64,000 nt of DNA from Tsuneonella rigui (GCF_003958625.1 NZ_RSEL01000007.1:62001-126000), one strand, 5' to 3'. Numbered from the stretch's first letter, positions 46,618-57,000 are shown. The notes: generated from the letters alone by a model not told the origin. Made by a program: numbers and translations.

Positions 46618-49600
46618 ATGATCAATCGAACCATTGCACCCCGGTTGCTCACGGGCTCCGCCATGATCGCGCTCGCCGCGGTCGCCTCGCCCGCGTTCGC
46701 GCAGACCCCGCCGTCCGTGCCCGACACGGCCGTGACCGACGACAGCGCGGCGGCCACCGAAGGCACTCCGGAAATCGTCGTCACCGGCACCCTGCTGCGC
46801 CGCGGCAACCCCGAAACCGCGCTGCCGATCACGGTCGTGACCAACGAATCGCTGGAGCGCGCGGGCATCACCAACACGCAGGACGCGGTCCGCCAGGCCG
46901 CCGCCGACGGCGCCGGCTCGATCGGCGTGGGCTTCACCAGCGGCTTCTCGGCCGGCGGTTCGGCCGTTTCGCTGCGCAACCTCGGCGTGTCGTCGACCCT
47001 GCTGCTGGTCAACGGCCTGCGCTCGGCCAACTACCCGCTGAGCGACGACGGCCACAACTCCTACGCCGACCTCACCAGCATCCCGCAGGTCAACGTCGAG
47101 CGGATCGAAGTGCTGAAGGACGGCGCCTCGTCGACCTACGGCGCTGACGCGATCGGCGGCGTGGTCAACATCATCACCTACCGCCAGTTCAACGGCATGG
47201 AGTTCGGCGCCGAAGCCGGCGTCACCGAGAAGGGCGACGGCCACAAGTACCGCGTGAAGGGCCTGGTCGGCTTCGGCGACTACGAGGGCCAGGGCTGGAA
47301 CGCCTACATCGGCGGCGAGTGGGAGCAGAACGGCAAGATCACCGCGAATTCGCGCGGCTTCCCGTTCAACACGCTCGACCTGCGCGCGATCGGCGGTACC
47401 GACAACAACCGCGCGGACGACACGCTGACCTCGTCGACCCCGGACGCGATCGTCACCCGCACCTTCCAGAGCGACCTCAACAACCCGCTGGCGGGCAGCG
47501 TGGCGAACGCCACCACCCCGGCGCTGTTCACCTCGCTCACCCCGCTGGCGAACTGCTCGAACGGGTTCTACTCGGAGAACACCTCGGCCCGCATCGGCTC
47601 GGCGTGCAAGCATGACCTGACGAAGGAATACATCCAGATCCTGCCGCCGCAGGAGCGTTACGCAGCGGTCGGCCGGTTCAGCCTGCGCCTGTCGGACAGC
47701 ATTGAGGCCTACGTCGAGGGTAGCTACTCGCACAACAAGGTGGACATCACGCTGATCCCGCGCAGCGTCCGCCAGAACCAGGCGTTCGGCGGTTCGCCGA
47801 GCACCTCGACCACCAACCCGGGCATCGTGCTGCCGGTCTATATCTGCTCGTCGGGCGTCAACTGCGCGACCGCGGCCGATCGCCAGCTCAACCCGAACAA
47901 CCCGTATGCGGCGGCCTATGCCAATGATCCGCAGAACGGTGCGGCGCGTCTCTACTATGCATTCGGCGACGTGAAGGCGGGCTCGCTCCGCATCAACGAA
48001 CTCTACCGCATCAGCGGCGGGCTGCGCGGCACCTTCGCCGACGACTGGAACTGGCGCCTCGAGGCAGCGTACTCGCGCGACAACCTCGATCTGACCCAGA
48101 CCGGGTTCGCCAACCTCACCGGCCTGATCAAGGCGATCAACACCGGTTCGTACAACTTCCGCAATCCGGCATCGAACCCGCAGTCGGTTCGCGATTCGGT
48201 GCTGCCGCCGATCACCTCGCTGTCGAACTCGAGCGAGTTCACCGTCGACGCCTCGATCGCGCACGACCTGTTCGAACTGCCGGGCGGTCCCCTGCAGCTC
48301 GCGGTCGGTGGGCAGTACCGCAAGGAGAAGCTGACCAACCGCAGCGCCAACCCGAACCTCGACGTGCCCGGTCTCTCGACCGCGCAGGCCTACGGTAACC
48401 GGGACGTGTACGCGGCGTTCTTCGAGATCAACGCACCGATCATCGAGTCGCTGGAGCTTACCGGGTCGGGCCGTTACGACCACTATTCGGAAGGCTTCAG
48501 CCACTTCTCGCCGAAGGTCAGCTTCAAGTTCCAGCCGATCGAGCAGATTGCGCTCCGTGGCTCTTACTCGGAAGGCTTCCGGGCCCCGACCTTCGCCGAA
48601 TCGAACCCGCTCAGCTCGTTCTCGGGCTTCGTCGGCTTCAATCCGGGCAACATCCCCGCGTTCAAGGCTGCGCACATCGCCAACGCCGGTTACTACGCCA
48701 ACTACTCGATCGGCCGCGGCTACGTGGGCAACCCGAACATCGAGCCCGAAACCTCGAAGAGCTACACGCTCGGCGCGGTGTTCGAGCCGGTCAACTGGCT
48801 GAGCTTCACGCTCGACTACTTCCACGTGAAGAAGTCGAACCTGATCGTGACCGGACCTTTGTCGGGTAAGGCGATCGATGCCTACTACTCGGTGTCGGGC
48901 CAGACCTTCGCGTCGGCTGCCGCCGCGTCCCAGGCCGGTTGCGCGGCGCTCGCCGCGGTCGCTCCGGGGTATTCGTGCAACGTCATCGACGGCGCGGATC
49001 CCTCGGCTCTCAATGCCCTGCCGCGCCTGCTGGTGCTCAACGCGCCGTACGTGAACGCGAACTTCGACATCGTGTCGGGCCTCCAGTTCACCGCCAACGC
49101 GAGCGTGCCGATCACCAATGGCCTGCGTCTGCACAGCCGTCTCGACCTCCAGGAAACCCTGAAGTTCGACCGTCACCTCGACACGGGTGAGGTGCAGGAG
49201 TTCACCGGCACGGTCGGTCCCGCGGACCTGTCGTCGGGCGGCGGCACGCCGAAGTGGCGCGGCAACTGGCAGAACACCCTCGACTTCGGGGACTTCTCGC
49301 TGACCGCGACGACCTACTACGTCGGCAAGATGAAGGGTGTCGCGACCGACCAGGGCAACCTGGATACGTCGTGCGCCGCGACGCTCTACAAGGACTCTTC
49401 GGGCGGCAACAGCTTCTGCAAGATCAAGAGCTTCGTCTACACCGACCTGAACGCCACGTTCGAAGTGAACGAGGACTTCAGCTTCTACATGATGGTCGGC
49501 AACGTCTTCAATCGGGGTGCGCCGCTCTACGCGAACGTGCTCTACACGTCGCAGCCGAACTACCTCGCCTCGTGGCACATTCCGGGCCTCGTCGGCCGGA

Positions 49601-49632
49601 GCTTCAAGGCCGGTGCGAACTTCCGCTTCTAA
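46618..49632 (+). CDS. TonB-dependent outer-membrane receptor
   Basis: A 1004-residue receptor for energised uptake across the outer membrane. It has a signal peptide (TGSAMIALAAVASPAFAQ, about residues 12-30), a TonB-box-like EIVVTGT (about 56-62), a plug domain (ITVVTNESLERAG, RNLGVSSTLLLVNGLR, QVNVERIEVLKDGASSTYGADAIGGVVNI), and a large beta-barrel with many aromatic alternations, ending in a terminal Phe (FKAGANFRF) as needed for BAM insertion. Sphingomonads often carry many such receptors for oligosaccharides or peptides; no substrate clue is present. ATG 46618 has GAGGGA upstream and is followed directly by the signal. Confidence 0.94.
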   Translation: MINRTIAPRLLTGSAMIALAAVASPAFAQTPPSVPDTAVTDDSAAATEGTPEIVVTGTLLRRGNPETALPITVVTNESLERAGITNTQDAVRQAAADGAGSIGVGFTSGFSAGGSAVSLRNLGVSSTLLLVNGLRSANYPLSDDGHNSYADLTSIPQVNVERIEVLKDGASSTYGADAIGGVVNIITYRQFNGMEFGAEAGVTEKGDGHKYRVKGLVGFGDYEGQGWNAYIGGEWEQNGKITANSRGFPFNTLDLRAIGGTDNNRADDTLTSSTPDAIVTRTFQSDLNNPLAGSVANATTPALFTSLTPLANCSNGFYSENTSARIGSACKHDLTKEYIQILPPQERYAAVGRFSLRLSDSIEAYVEGSYSHNKVDITLIPRSVRQNQAFGGSPSTSTTNPGIVLPVYICSSGVNCATAADRQLNPNNPYAAAYANDPQNGAARLYYAFGDVKAGSLRINELYRISGGLRGTFADDWNWRLEAAYSRDNLDLTQTGFANLTGLIKAINTGSYNFRNPASNPQSVRDSVLPPITSLSNSSEFTVDASIAHDLFELPGGPLQLAVGGQYRKEKLTNRSANPNLDVPGLSTAQAYGNRDVYAAFFEINAPIIESLELTGSGRYDHYSEGFSHFSPKVSFKFQPIEQIALRGSYSEGFRAPTFAESNPLSSFSGFVGFNPGNIPAFKAAHIANAGYYANYSIGRGYVGNPNIEPETSKSYTLGAVFEPVNWLSFTLDYFHVKKSNLIVTGPLSGKAIDAYYSVSGQTFASAAAASQAGCAALAAVAPGYSCNVIDGADPSALNALPRLLVLNAPYVNANFDIVSGLQFTANASVPITNGLRLHSRLDLQETLKFDRHLDTGEVQEFTGTVGPADLSSGGGTPKWRGNWQNTLDFGDFSLTATTYYVGKMKGVATDQGNLDTSCAATLYKDSSGGNSFCKIKSFVYTDLNATFEVNEDFSFYMMVGNVFNRGAPLYANVLYTSQPNYLASWHIPGLVGRSFKAGANFRF

Positions 49633-49656
49633 TCGAGCGGCAGATTGTAACAGGAG

Positions 49657-49687
49657 CGGGCGGCGCCATTGGCGCCGCCCGTTTATT
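49657..49687 (+). terminator. Rho-independent terminator after the TonB receptor
   Basis: Perfect 11-bp stem CGGGCGGCGCC (49657-49667) / GGCGCCGCCCG (49671-49681) with a 3-base loop, followed by TTTATT. Ten bases later a second hairpin CGAACGCGC-CTCC-GCGCGTTCG (49692-49713) has no T-run. The rest of 49714-49877 shows no gene. Confidence 0.85.
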
Positions 49688-49877
49688 GTGGCGAACGCGC
49701 CTCCGCGCGTTCGTCCTCGGCGCTGTTCCCTACGCTACGCTCCGGTGCGCCTGCGGGCGCGCGCCTCTGGTAGGCTACCGCCTGTCGGCTACTTGAGCAA
49801 AGGTGCGCTTGCGGGCATGCTGGTCGCAAGCCCGTGCTCTCGCGGCAAGATGTGGGAAGCGATTGCGCGCGAGGCGG

Positions 49878-50042
49878 TCAGGCTTTTCCAGCCATCGCGG
49901 TGCTGGCGGTGGTGAAGACGTTTGCGAGGTTCAGGCCGAGTGCCTGGGCGGCGACGACCATGGCGATCGCGATCAACGCCACGATCAGGCCGTATTCGAT
50001 CGCGGTTGCCGCGGTTTCGTCTTGTGCCAGCCGCTTGAACAC
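49878..50042 (-). CDS. Flp-family type IVb pilin (short)
   Basis: A 54-residue pilin read from GTG 50042 on the minus strand. VFKRLAQDETAATAIEYGLI begins with a short charged leader followed by the Glu-5/Tyr-containing hydrophobic helix (AIEYGLIVALIAIAMVVAAQAL) of Flp/Fap pilins, which are cut by a prepilin peptidase and assembled by Tad machinery into thin adhesive fibres. GGGGAG lies eight bases upstream of the start. A second Flp gene lies just upstream on the same strand. No tad assembly genes are in the window. Confidence 0.85.
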   Translation of the reverse strand: MFKRLAQDETAATAIEYGLIVALIAIAMVVAAQALGLNLANVFTTASTAMAGKA

Positions 50043-50151
50043 AGTCGCTTCTCCCCTCGCGTCCAGAAGGGCAGGGGGTATCGGCCGATGGTTTAGCTCG
50101 TCATAACGGGTGCGCTTAAGACAGCGCTTACCATGTTGGGCGCGTAGAGCG

Positions 50152-50316
50152 TCAGCTTGCCTGTTCGTAGGCGGCCTTGACGCTTTCCATGTTCGCCTTC
50201 GACTGGTTGCCGAGAACCAGGAACGCCCCGATCGCGGCGACGGAGATCAGGCTGGCGATGATCGCATACTCGAGCGCCGAGGCGCCGGTGGTGTCGCTCA
50301 ATAGCTTGCGGAGCAT
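50152..50316 (-). CDS. Flp-family type IVb pilin (short)
   Basis: A 54-residue pilin from ATG 50316: MLRKLLSDTTGASALEYAII, followed by a hydrophobic helix (ASLISVAAIGAFLVLG) and a polar tail. ALEYAII carries the conserved Glu/Tyr pair of processed Flp pilins. AGAGGA is seven bases before the start. It is a diverged paralogue of the neighbouring 49878-50042 gene, sharing only the N-terminal pattern, so the two may form distinct subunits. The 109 bases between them hold no obvious terminator, so one transcript is possible. Confidence 0.85.
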   Translation of the reverse strand: MLRKLLSDTTGASALEYAIIASLISVAAIGAFLVLGNQSKANMESVKAAYEQAS

Positions 50317-50454
50317 GGGTGTTCCTCTCGGCGGCGGGCTTTAGCGCAATAGGGTAAGCGGCGGGTTAACCGTGATCCCGGGGCATTTGCCGAGGGGGAC
50401 ATCTTCCCAACTTCACTTTGCGTTCACCCACGCGGACGGTATAGGCGCTGGCAT

Positions 50455-51273
50455 ATGCAGACCCGCCCCAAGCCGTCGACGAACCGCGCTTCGTTCAAGC
50501 TCCTCGCCACGGCCGCCGTGATCGGCGCCTCGCTTACCCTCACCGCGTGTGCGGGACGGGGCGGCGGGCCGAAGGACACCGCCTACGTCGCGCGCGATGT
50601 GGAAACGCTTTACGCCTCGGCCAAGGACCGGCTCGACCGCGGCCAGCCGACGCTCGCCGCCGCGCTGTTCGACGAGGTGGAGCGCCAGCACCCCTATTCG
50701 CCGTGGGCCCGCCGCGCGCAGCTGATGAGCGCGTTCAGCTATTACGTGGCGCGTGACTACAACAAGTCGGTCGAGAGCGCGCAGCGCTTCCTGTCGATCC
50801 ACCCGGGCAACAAGGACGCGCCGTACGCCTATTACCTGATCGCGCTCTCATATTACGAGCAGATCAGCGACGTGACCCGCGACCAGAAGGTGACCGAGCA
50901 GACCCGCACCGCGCTGCAGGAACTGATCCGCCGCTATCCGAGCACCGAATACGCGAGCGACGCCAAGCTGAAGCTCGACTTGGTGGAAGACCACCTCGCC
51001 GGCAAGGAAATGGAGATCGGCCGCTGGTACGAACGGTCGGGCAACTGGCTGGCGGCGCAGATCCGCTTCCAGAACGTGGTCGACAACTACCAGACCACCA
51101 GCCACGCGCCCGAGGCACTCTATCGCTTGGCGGAAACCAACCTCGCGCTCGGCATCCCCGAGGAAGCGGTCAAGAACACCGCGGTCCTGGGCGCAAACTA
51201 CCCGGGCAACGAGTGGTACCAGAAGGCGTATGAGCTGGTGCAGAAGCGTGCACCGGGGGTCACCGCCAGCTAG
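50455..51273 (+). CDS. bamD: Outer-membrane protein assembly factor BamD
   Basis: Lipoprotein partner of BamA that inserts beta-barrel proteins into the outer membrane. The 272-residue precursor has a signal with lipobox LTAC (Cys near residue 32), then five tetratricopeptide-like repeats: YASAKDRLDRGQPTLAAALFDEV, SAFSYYVARDYNKSVESAQRFL, a YYLIALSYYEQI helix and NWLAAQIRFQNVVDNY. The family signature VERQHPYSPWARRAQ is present. It is 238 bases before the CHASE2-EAL gene; recN, a common neighbour of bamD, is not next to it here. Confidence 0.95.
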   Translation: MQTRPKPSTNRASFKLLATAAVIGASLTLTACAGRGGGPKDTAYVARDVETLYASAKDRLDRGQPTLAAALFDEVERQHPYSPWARRAQLMSAFSYYVARDYNKSVESAQRFLSIHPGNKDAPYAYYLIALSYYEQISDVTRDQKVTEQTRTALQELIRRYPSTEYASDAKLKLDLVEDHLAGKEMEIGRWYERSGNWLAAQIRFQNVVDNYQTTSHAPEALYRLAETNLALGIPEEAVKNTAVLGANYPGNEWYQKAYELVQKRAPGVTAS

Positions 51274-51511
51274 CGGCCCGGCTGCCGCTACCTTGAGCGG
51301 CGGCAACCGATTTCCCGTTGGCACTTCGCTGGGAGCGCATGCCCTTGAAATAGTTGGGCGATCTTCTCGTGCGCGCGAACGCGGGGCGTGGGCGAGGTCG
51401 CTCTGTGCTTTGCCGCAATCTTAAGGTTACAATTTTTTACCCTTTGGCGGGCTATCTACGGTCGCTGAAACCCGGCGGCCATCGAGGAGGCGTGCGCGCC
51501 ACCTGCTACGA

Positions 51512-53854
51512 ATGAATACGCAAGCAGCCCCCCAATCCCTCCGCGGACCGCGTCCGGCCGGTGGCTGGTTGCGCGCGCTGTTCGGGCGCGGGTCGGGGCG
51601 CAAGCGCGACAACAGCCTGCCCAGCGCCCGCCGCCGCATCGCGTTGTGGGCGATGGCGATCGGCCTGGTTGCCGGGGCGATCGAACTGTTCCTGCCGATC
51701 GAGGACTCCTATCGCGCAATTCGTGCGATGGTCCGCGAGCACCCGGCGGATCAAACCGCGGTGGTTGTGTTCGTCGACGATGGCTCGCTCAACGAACTCG
51801 GGGTCAACGATCCCAGCCGTGCCGACGATGCCCGGGTGCTCGACCAACTTTTCCGGCTGGGTGCCCGGCGCGTGTTTTTCGACCGCGCCTACGCCGACGC
51901 CAGCAACGAGAGCGACGATGCGCAGCTGGCAGCTGCCATGCGGCGCCATGCCGGACGGGTGTTCATCGGCGCAAGCCTGGCGAACGACGCGGACATGCCG
52001 AACCTGTTTCCGCATGCACGGTTCCGTTCGGCGGCGGGGATTGTCACGATCAACGGCCAGGAGGGTCCGCTCGGTCTATCGACGCGGTTCCCCACGTCGC
52101 TCACCATCGGCGGTGCCGAACGGCGTTCGCTGTCGGCCGAGCTCGCGAACGTGGACCGGCCCGGCGCGTGGTACATGGTCGACTTCGCGACCGATTATAA
52201 AACCATCCCGACCGCGCGTTATATCGACATCCTGCGCGGGCGCGGTGAGCTTGCGAAGTTTCGCGGTGCCGACGTCATCATCGCTCCGTCGAGCCGAACC
52301 TCGTCGGACTTCCATCCCATTCCGTTCAATACCAAGATTCCCGGCGCGCTGCTTCATGTCATGGGCGCCGAAACGCTGAAGAAGGGCTATCCGATCGACC
52401 TCGGATGGCTGCCCGCCTTTCTGGCCGTCGCGGTCTTCGTTGGTGCACAATCGCGCAAGCGGCAACCATCGGCCCGGGCTGCGACCGCGGGGTTCGCCGG
52501 ACTCGCGGTCATTCCGTTTGCGCTCGATTTTGCACACGTGTCCATCGACGTGATGCCCGCGCTGGCCACGCTGTCGATCGCTTCAGTGCGCTTTGCGCGC
52601 CTTGCTCGCGACACTTATCGCGGTTCGACCGGTCTGCAGAACATCGCTGTCCTGCAGCGCAACCGCGCCAACGACCAGGTGGATGTAATCGCGCTGAAGA
52701 TCCGCAACTTCGCCACGATCAGCGCACTGCTGACGCCCGACCAGATCGAGGAACTGCTGGTCAAGGCGCAGGCGATGCTGCAGGCGACCGACGAATCCGC
52801 CGAGTTCGCGTTCGACAAGGACACCTTCGTGTGGCTCGCCGCGCGGTTGCGGCAAGGGGACCTTGAGGATCACCTGCGCGGGTTGCACGCGCTGTTCAGC
52901 ACCAGCATCACCGTCGGCGGGCAGGCGCCCGACGTCGCCTCGTCGATCGGCGTCGATACGGACTACAGCGCGCCGCTGCGCGAGCGCACCGAGAACGCCA
53001 TCCAGTGTGCTGAAGACGCAGCACACGCCGGGCGCATCTACATGGTGGCCGAGCCGCGGATGGTCGAGGACCGCGTATGGCGCTTGCAGATCCTGTCGGA
53101 GCTGGAGACGGCCATCCGCAACGAGGATGTCGACGTATTCTTCCAGCCGAAGATCGCGCTGGCGACCGGCGCGATCATCGGCGCCGAAGCGCTCATGCGC
53201 TGGAACCATCCCACCCGCGGGCCGGTCGACCCGCAACAGGTGGTCGGCATCGCGGAGGAGCACAACCGGGTCGATATGATCACCCGGTTCGTCCTCAACC
53301 GCGCGATCAGCCAAGCCCGCAGGGCGATCGTGCTGGACCCCAAGTTCAAGATCGCGATCAACATTTCCGCGCTCGATTTGCGTGATCCGATGTTCGTCGG
53401 TCAGGTCGAGCATCTGCTCGCGGCCTACCGCTTCCCGGCGGCGAACATGGTGCTCGAGATCACCGAGACGGCGCCGATCGAGAACGACGAGATTATCGCC
53501 AACGCGCTGACCGGCCTCAAGCGGTTGGGCGTCCGCCTGTCGGTCGACGACTTCGGCATCGGGCATGCCTCGCTGCATTACCTGCGGCGCATCCCGGCGG
53601 ACGAGGTGAAGATCGACCGCAGCTTCGTCACCCTGATGGATTCGTCGATCGAGGATCGCGCATTGGTGCGGACTTCGATCGAGATGATCCATTCGCTGGG
53701 CCGAACGGCCGTGGCTGAAGGCGTCGAAAACCAGGCGGTGGTCGATCTACTGCGCGAAATGGGGTGCGACGCCGCGCAGGGCTATTTCTTCGCCAAGGCG
53801 CTGCCGATGGACGAACTGCTACCGCGCATAGGGGAACACACTATCGCTGCTTAA
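51512..53854 (+). CDS. CHASE2-EAL cyclic-di-GMP phosphodiesterase with degenerate GGDEF
   Basis: A 780-residue membrane protein. A basic N-terminus leads to a membrane helix (about 42-62), a periplasmic CHASE2 sensor (about 68-300; VVVFVDDGSLNELG, RRVFFDRAYAD), a second set of hydrophobic helices (about 292-350), a GGDEF-like region in which the signature is replaced by FDKDTF (so no cyclase activity is expected), and an EAL domain with EAL at 559-561, NISALDL, VDDFGIGHASL and IKIDRSF-like VKIDRSF intact. It should hydrolyse cyclic di-GMP in response to an extracytoplasmic signal. Confidence 0.9.
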   Translation: MNTQAAPQSLRGPRPAGGWLRALFGRGSGRKRDNSLPSARRRIALWAMAIGLVAGAIELFLPIEDSYRAIRAMVREHPADQTAVVVFVDDGSLNELGVNDPSRADDARVLDQLFRLGARRVFFDRAYADASNESDDAQLAAAMRRHAGRVFIGASLANDADMPNLFPHARFRSAAGIVTINGQEGPLGLSTRFPTSLTIGGAERRSLSAELANVDRPGAWYMVDFATDYKTIPTARYIDILRGRGELAKFRGADVIIAPSSRTSSDFHPIPFNTKIPGALLHVMGAETLKKGYPIDLGWLPAFLAVAVFVGAQSRKRQPSARAATAGFAGLAVIPFALDFAHVSIDVMPALATLSIASVRFARLARDTYRGSTGLQNIAVLQRNRANDQVDVIALKIRNFATISALLTPDQIEELLVKAQAMLQATDESAEFAFDKDTFVWLAARLRQGDLEDHLRGLHALFSTSITVGGQAPDVASSIGVDTDYSAPLRERTENAIQCAEDAAHAGRIYMVAEPRMVEDRVWRLQILSELETAIRNEDVDVFFQPKIALATGAIIGAEALMRWNHPTRGPVDPQQVVGIAEEHNRVDMITRFVLNRAISQARRAIVLDPKFKIAINISALDLRDPMFVGQVEHLLAAYRFPAANMVLEITETAPIENDEIIANALTGLKRLGVRLSVDDFGIGHASLHYLRRIPADEVKIDRSFVTLMDSSIEDRALVRTSIEMIHSLGRTAVAEGVENQAVVDLLREMGCDAAQGYFFAKALPMDELLPRIGEHTIAA

Positions 53855-53922
53855 CCCCTTGCAAACCATTTACGATCTGTTAACTGTCACTGTTGAGACG
53901 TTCGTCGCAACAGGAGGCAGTG

Positions 53923-53967
53923 ATGTCGATTTGGAAATTCTGGAACGACGTTTTCGGCGGCCGCTAA
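53923..53967 (+). CDS. 14-codon small ORF with consensus ribosome-binding site
   Basis: ATG 53923 to TAA 53967 encodes MSIWKFWNDVFGGR. A perfect AGGAGG (53912-53917) lies five bases upstream, the best Shine-Dalgarno in the window. The ORF is followed 17 bases later by a strong terminator and preceded by a promoter-like region, so it looks like a complete small transcription unit. The peptide is short, aromatic and amphipathic. It could be a functional micropeptide or a leader peptide, but nothing lies downstream on the same strand to be controlled. Function unknown. Confidence 0.55.
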   Translation: MSIWKFWNDVFGGR

Positions 53968-53984
53968 GCCTCCGGAAATGCTTG

Positions 53985-54013
53985 AAAAGCCCCGGTTTTT
54001 CCGGGGCTTTTTG
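53985..54013. terminator. Bidirectional terminator between the 14-codon ORF and mfd
   Basis: Perfect 11-bp stem AAAAGCCCCGG (53985-53995) / CCGGGGCTTTT (54001-54011) with a TTTTT loop. It has T-runs on both strands and can end both the small ORF transcript and mfd, which approaches from the right. Confidence 0.9.
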
Positions 54014-54096
54014 ATTCCGGGGCGAGGCCCTCTCGATCCCCTCTCCAAAGATAATAGTTAACGAAAAACGAATCGGTACTGTGGCAGCGCCAAGTA

Positions 54097-57000
54097 TTAC
54101 GCCGCCTTTTTCAGCTTCTCCTGCCGCCGCACGATCCCGCTCAGGCCCTTGGTGAGCTGGAACAGGCCGTTCAGACGGCTCTGCGGATCGCCCCACGCGC
54201 GGCTCAGCACCAGCTTCATGTCCGGGCGCAGCTTGGCGTCGCCACCGACGCGCTCGACCCAGCCGAGCAGGCCGTCGGGATCGGGGAAGCTGTCCTTATG
54301 GAAGGTCACCAGCGTGCCGCGGGCGCCGACGTCGATCTTGGCGATGTTGGCGACGATCGCCTGGTGTTTGATCTCGATCAGCTTGACGAGGTTCGCCGTC
54401 GGAGCGGGCAGGGGGCCGAAGCGGTCGATCATCTCGGCCGCCAGCGCTTCGATCTCGCCCTGGTCGCGCGCGTCGTTGAGGCGGCGGTAGAGGCCCATGC
54501 GGACGGTGAGGTCGGGCACGTAGTCCTCGGGGATCATGATCGGTGCATCGACCGTGATCTGCGGGCTCGGCCCGGCTTCGCGCTCGACACCCATGTCACC
54601 TGCCTTGGCGGCGAGGATCGCGTCCTCCAGCATCGACTGGTAGAGCTCGAACCCAACCTCGCGGATGTGGCCCGATTGCTCATCGCCGAGCAGGTTGCCC
54701 GCGCCGCGGATGTCCAGATCGTGGCTGGCGAGCTGGAAGCCGGCGCCCAGGCTGTCGAGATCGCCCAGCACCTTAAGCCGCTTCTCCGCCACTTCATTGA
54801 GCGCGGTGTCCTTGGGCGTGGTCAGGTAAGCATAAGCGCGCAGCTTCGACCGGCCGACGCGGCCGCGCAGCTGGTAGAGCTGCGCGAGGCCGAAGCGGTC
54901 GGCGCGGTGGATGACGATGGTGTTGGCGCTCGGGATATCGAGCCCGCTCTCGACGATCGTGGTCGACAGCAGCACCTCGTACTTGCCCTCGTAGAACGCG
55001 CTCATTCTTTCCTCGACCTCGGTCGGGGACATCTGACCGTGCGCGCTGATCGCCTTCACTTCGGGGACGTGCTTCTTCAGCCAGTCCTCGACTTCGGGCA
55101 TGTCCTTGATGCGGGGGACGACGATGAAGCTCTGGCCGCCGCGGTGATGCTCGCGCAGCAGCGCCTCGCGCATGACCATGTCGTCCCATTCCATCACGTA
55201 AGTGCGCACCGCGAGGCGGTCGACGGGCGGGGTCTGGATGGTTGAGAGTTCGCGCAACCCGCTCATCGCCATCTGCAGCGTGCGCGGAATGGGCGTGGCG
55301 GTGAGGGTGAGCACGTGCACGTCGGCGCGGAGCTGCTTGAGCTTCTCCTTGTGGGTGACGCCGAAGCGCTGCTCCTCGTCGACCACCACCAGGCCGAGGT
55401 TCTTGAACTGGGTCGACTTGGACAGGATCGCGTGGGTGCCGACGACAACATCGATGTCGCCCGAGGCAAGGCCCTCGCGGGTCTCGGCCATTTCCTTCGA
55501 CGAGACGAGGCGGCTGAGGCGGCCGACCTTGAGCGGGAAGCCGGAGAAGCGCGCGGCGAAGTTCTCGTAGTGCTGGCGGGCGAGCAGGGTGGTAGGGGCG
55601 ACAACCGCCACCTGCTTGCCGCTCATCGCGGTGGCGAAGGCGGCGCGCAGCGCGACCTCGGTCTTGCCGAAGCCGACGTCGCCGCAGACGAGTCGGTCCA
55701 TCGGCGCGCCGCTGGCGAGATCGGACAGCACCTCGAAGATCGCGCGGTCCTGGTCGTCGGTCTCCTCCCATGGGAAGCGATCGACAAAGGGCATAAAGCT
55801 GGCCTCGTCGACCTCTACCACCGGCGCCTTGCGCAGCGCGCGCGCGGCTGCGGTGCGCAGGAGCTCGTGCGCGATCTCGCGGATGCGCTCCTTGAGGCGG
55901 CTTCGGCGCTTCTGCCACGCCTCGCCGCCGAGCCGGTCGAGGCCGACCGATTCCTCGCTCGAACCGTAGCGGCTCAGGACCTCGAGGTTCTCAACCGGCA
56001 CGTAGAGCTTATCGCCGCCCGCGTATTCGAGCATCACGCAGTCGTGCTGCGACTTGCCGACCGGGATCGCTTCGAGGCCGAGGTACTTGCCGATGCCGTG
56101 GTCGATGTGGACCACCAGATCGCCGGCGTTGAGCGCCTGCAGTTCGGCGAGGAAGGCGTCGGCGCTCTTGCGGCGTTTCTTGCGGCGGACCAATCGGTCG
56201 CCGAGCAGGTCGGCCTCGGTGACGAGGTCGATCTCATCGTTCGCGAACCCGGTCTCAAGCGGGACGACCAGCGCGGTCGGCTTGCCCTTGGCCGATAGCC
56301 CGAGCGCTTCCTGCCAGCTTTCCGCCAGCTCCATCGGCGCGCCCGCTTCGCCGATGATCGAAGCTATGCGGGCGCGGCTGCCCTTGGAGTAGAGCGCCAG
56401 CAGCGGGCGCTTGCCGGCCTTGCCCGCCGCCTTGAGGTGGTCGGCGGCGGCGGCGTAGATGCTGCCGCCTTCGCCGCTCGCCTGCCGCGCGCGCTCGGGC
56501 GCGAAGTCGCGGCCCGACTGGAAGGCGAAGTCGATCACGTTCGCGCTCTCGGGCTCGGCGAAGATCGAGGCGCGGTGGACCGGGCGGTCCTTGAGCGCGG
56601 CCTGGAACTCGTCGGCCGACAAGTACAATGCGTCTTCGGCCAGCGGGCGGTAGCTGCCGCTTTCGCGCTGTGTGTGATAGTCGGCGATGTCGGTCAGCCG
56701 CTCATCCGCAGCAGTGAGCGCGCCGCCGTCGATCACCATCAGGTCATTGTCGGCGAGATGGTCGAACAGCGTCGAGAGGCGCTCCTCGAACAGCGGCAGC
56801 CAGTGCTCCATCCCCGCGAGGCGGCGGCCTTCGCTGATCGCCTGATAGAGCGGGTCCTGCGTCGCATTGGCGCCGAACATCTCGCGGTAGCGGGTGCGGA
56901 AGCGCTTGATCGTGTCGTCGTCGAGCAGCGCTTCGCTCGCCGGCAGCAGCAAGTGCCGCTCGAGCGTGCCGGTCGTCATCTGCGTGGTCGGGTCGAACAG

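Noticed and set aside
46585-49578. 997-codon open frame antisense to the TonB receptor
   Set aside because: It mirrors the receptor frame, is Arg/Val/Asp-rich as expected for a GC-rich complement, and has no recognisable domain.
51420-51511. Possible cyclic-di-GMP (GEMM) riboswitch before the CHASE2-EAL gene
   Set aside because: The conserved GEMM loop sequences are not present; only a T-rich stretch and a G-rich leader are seen.
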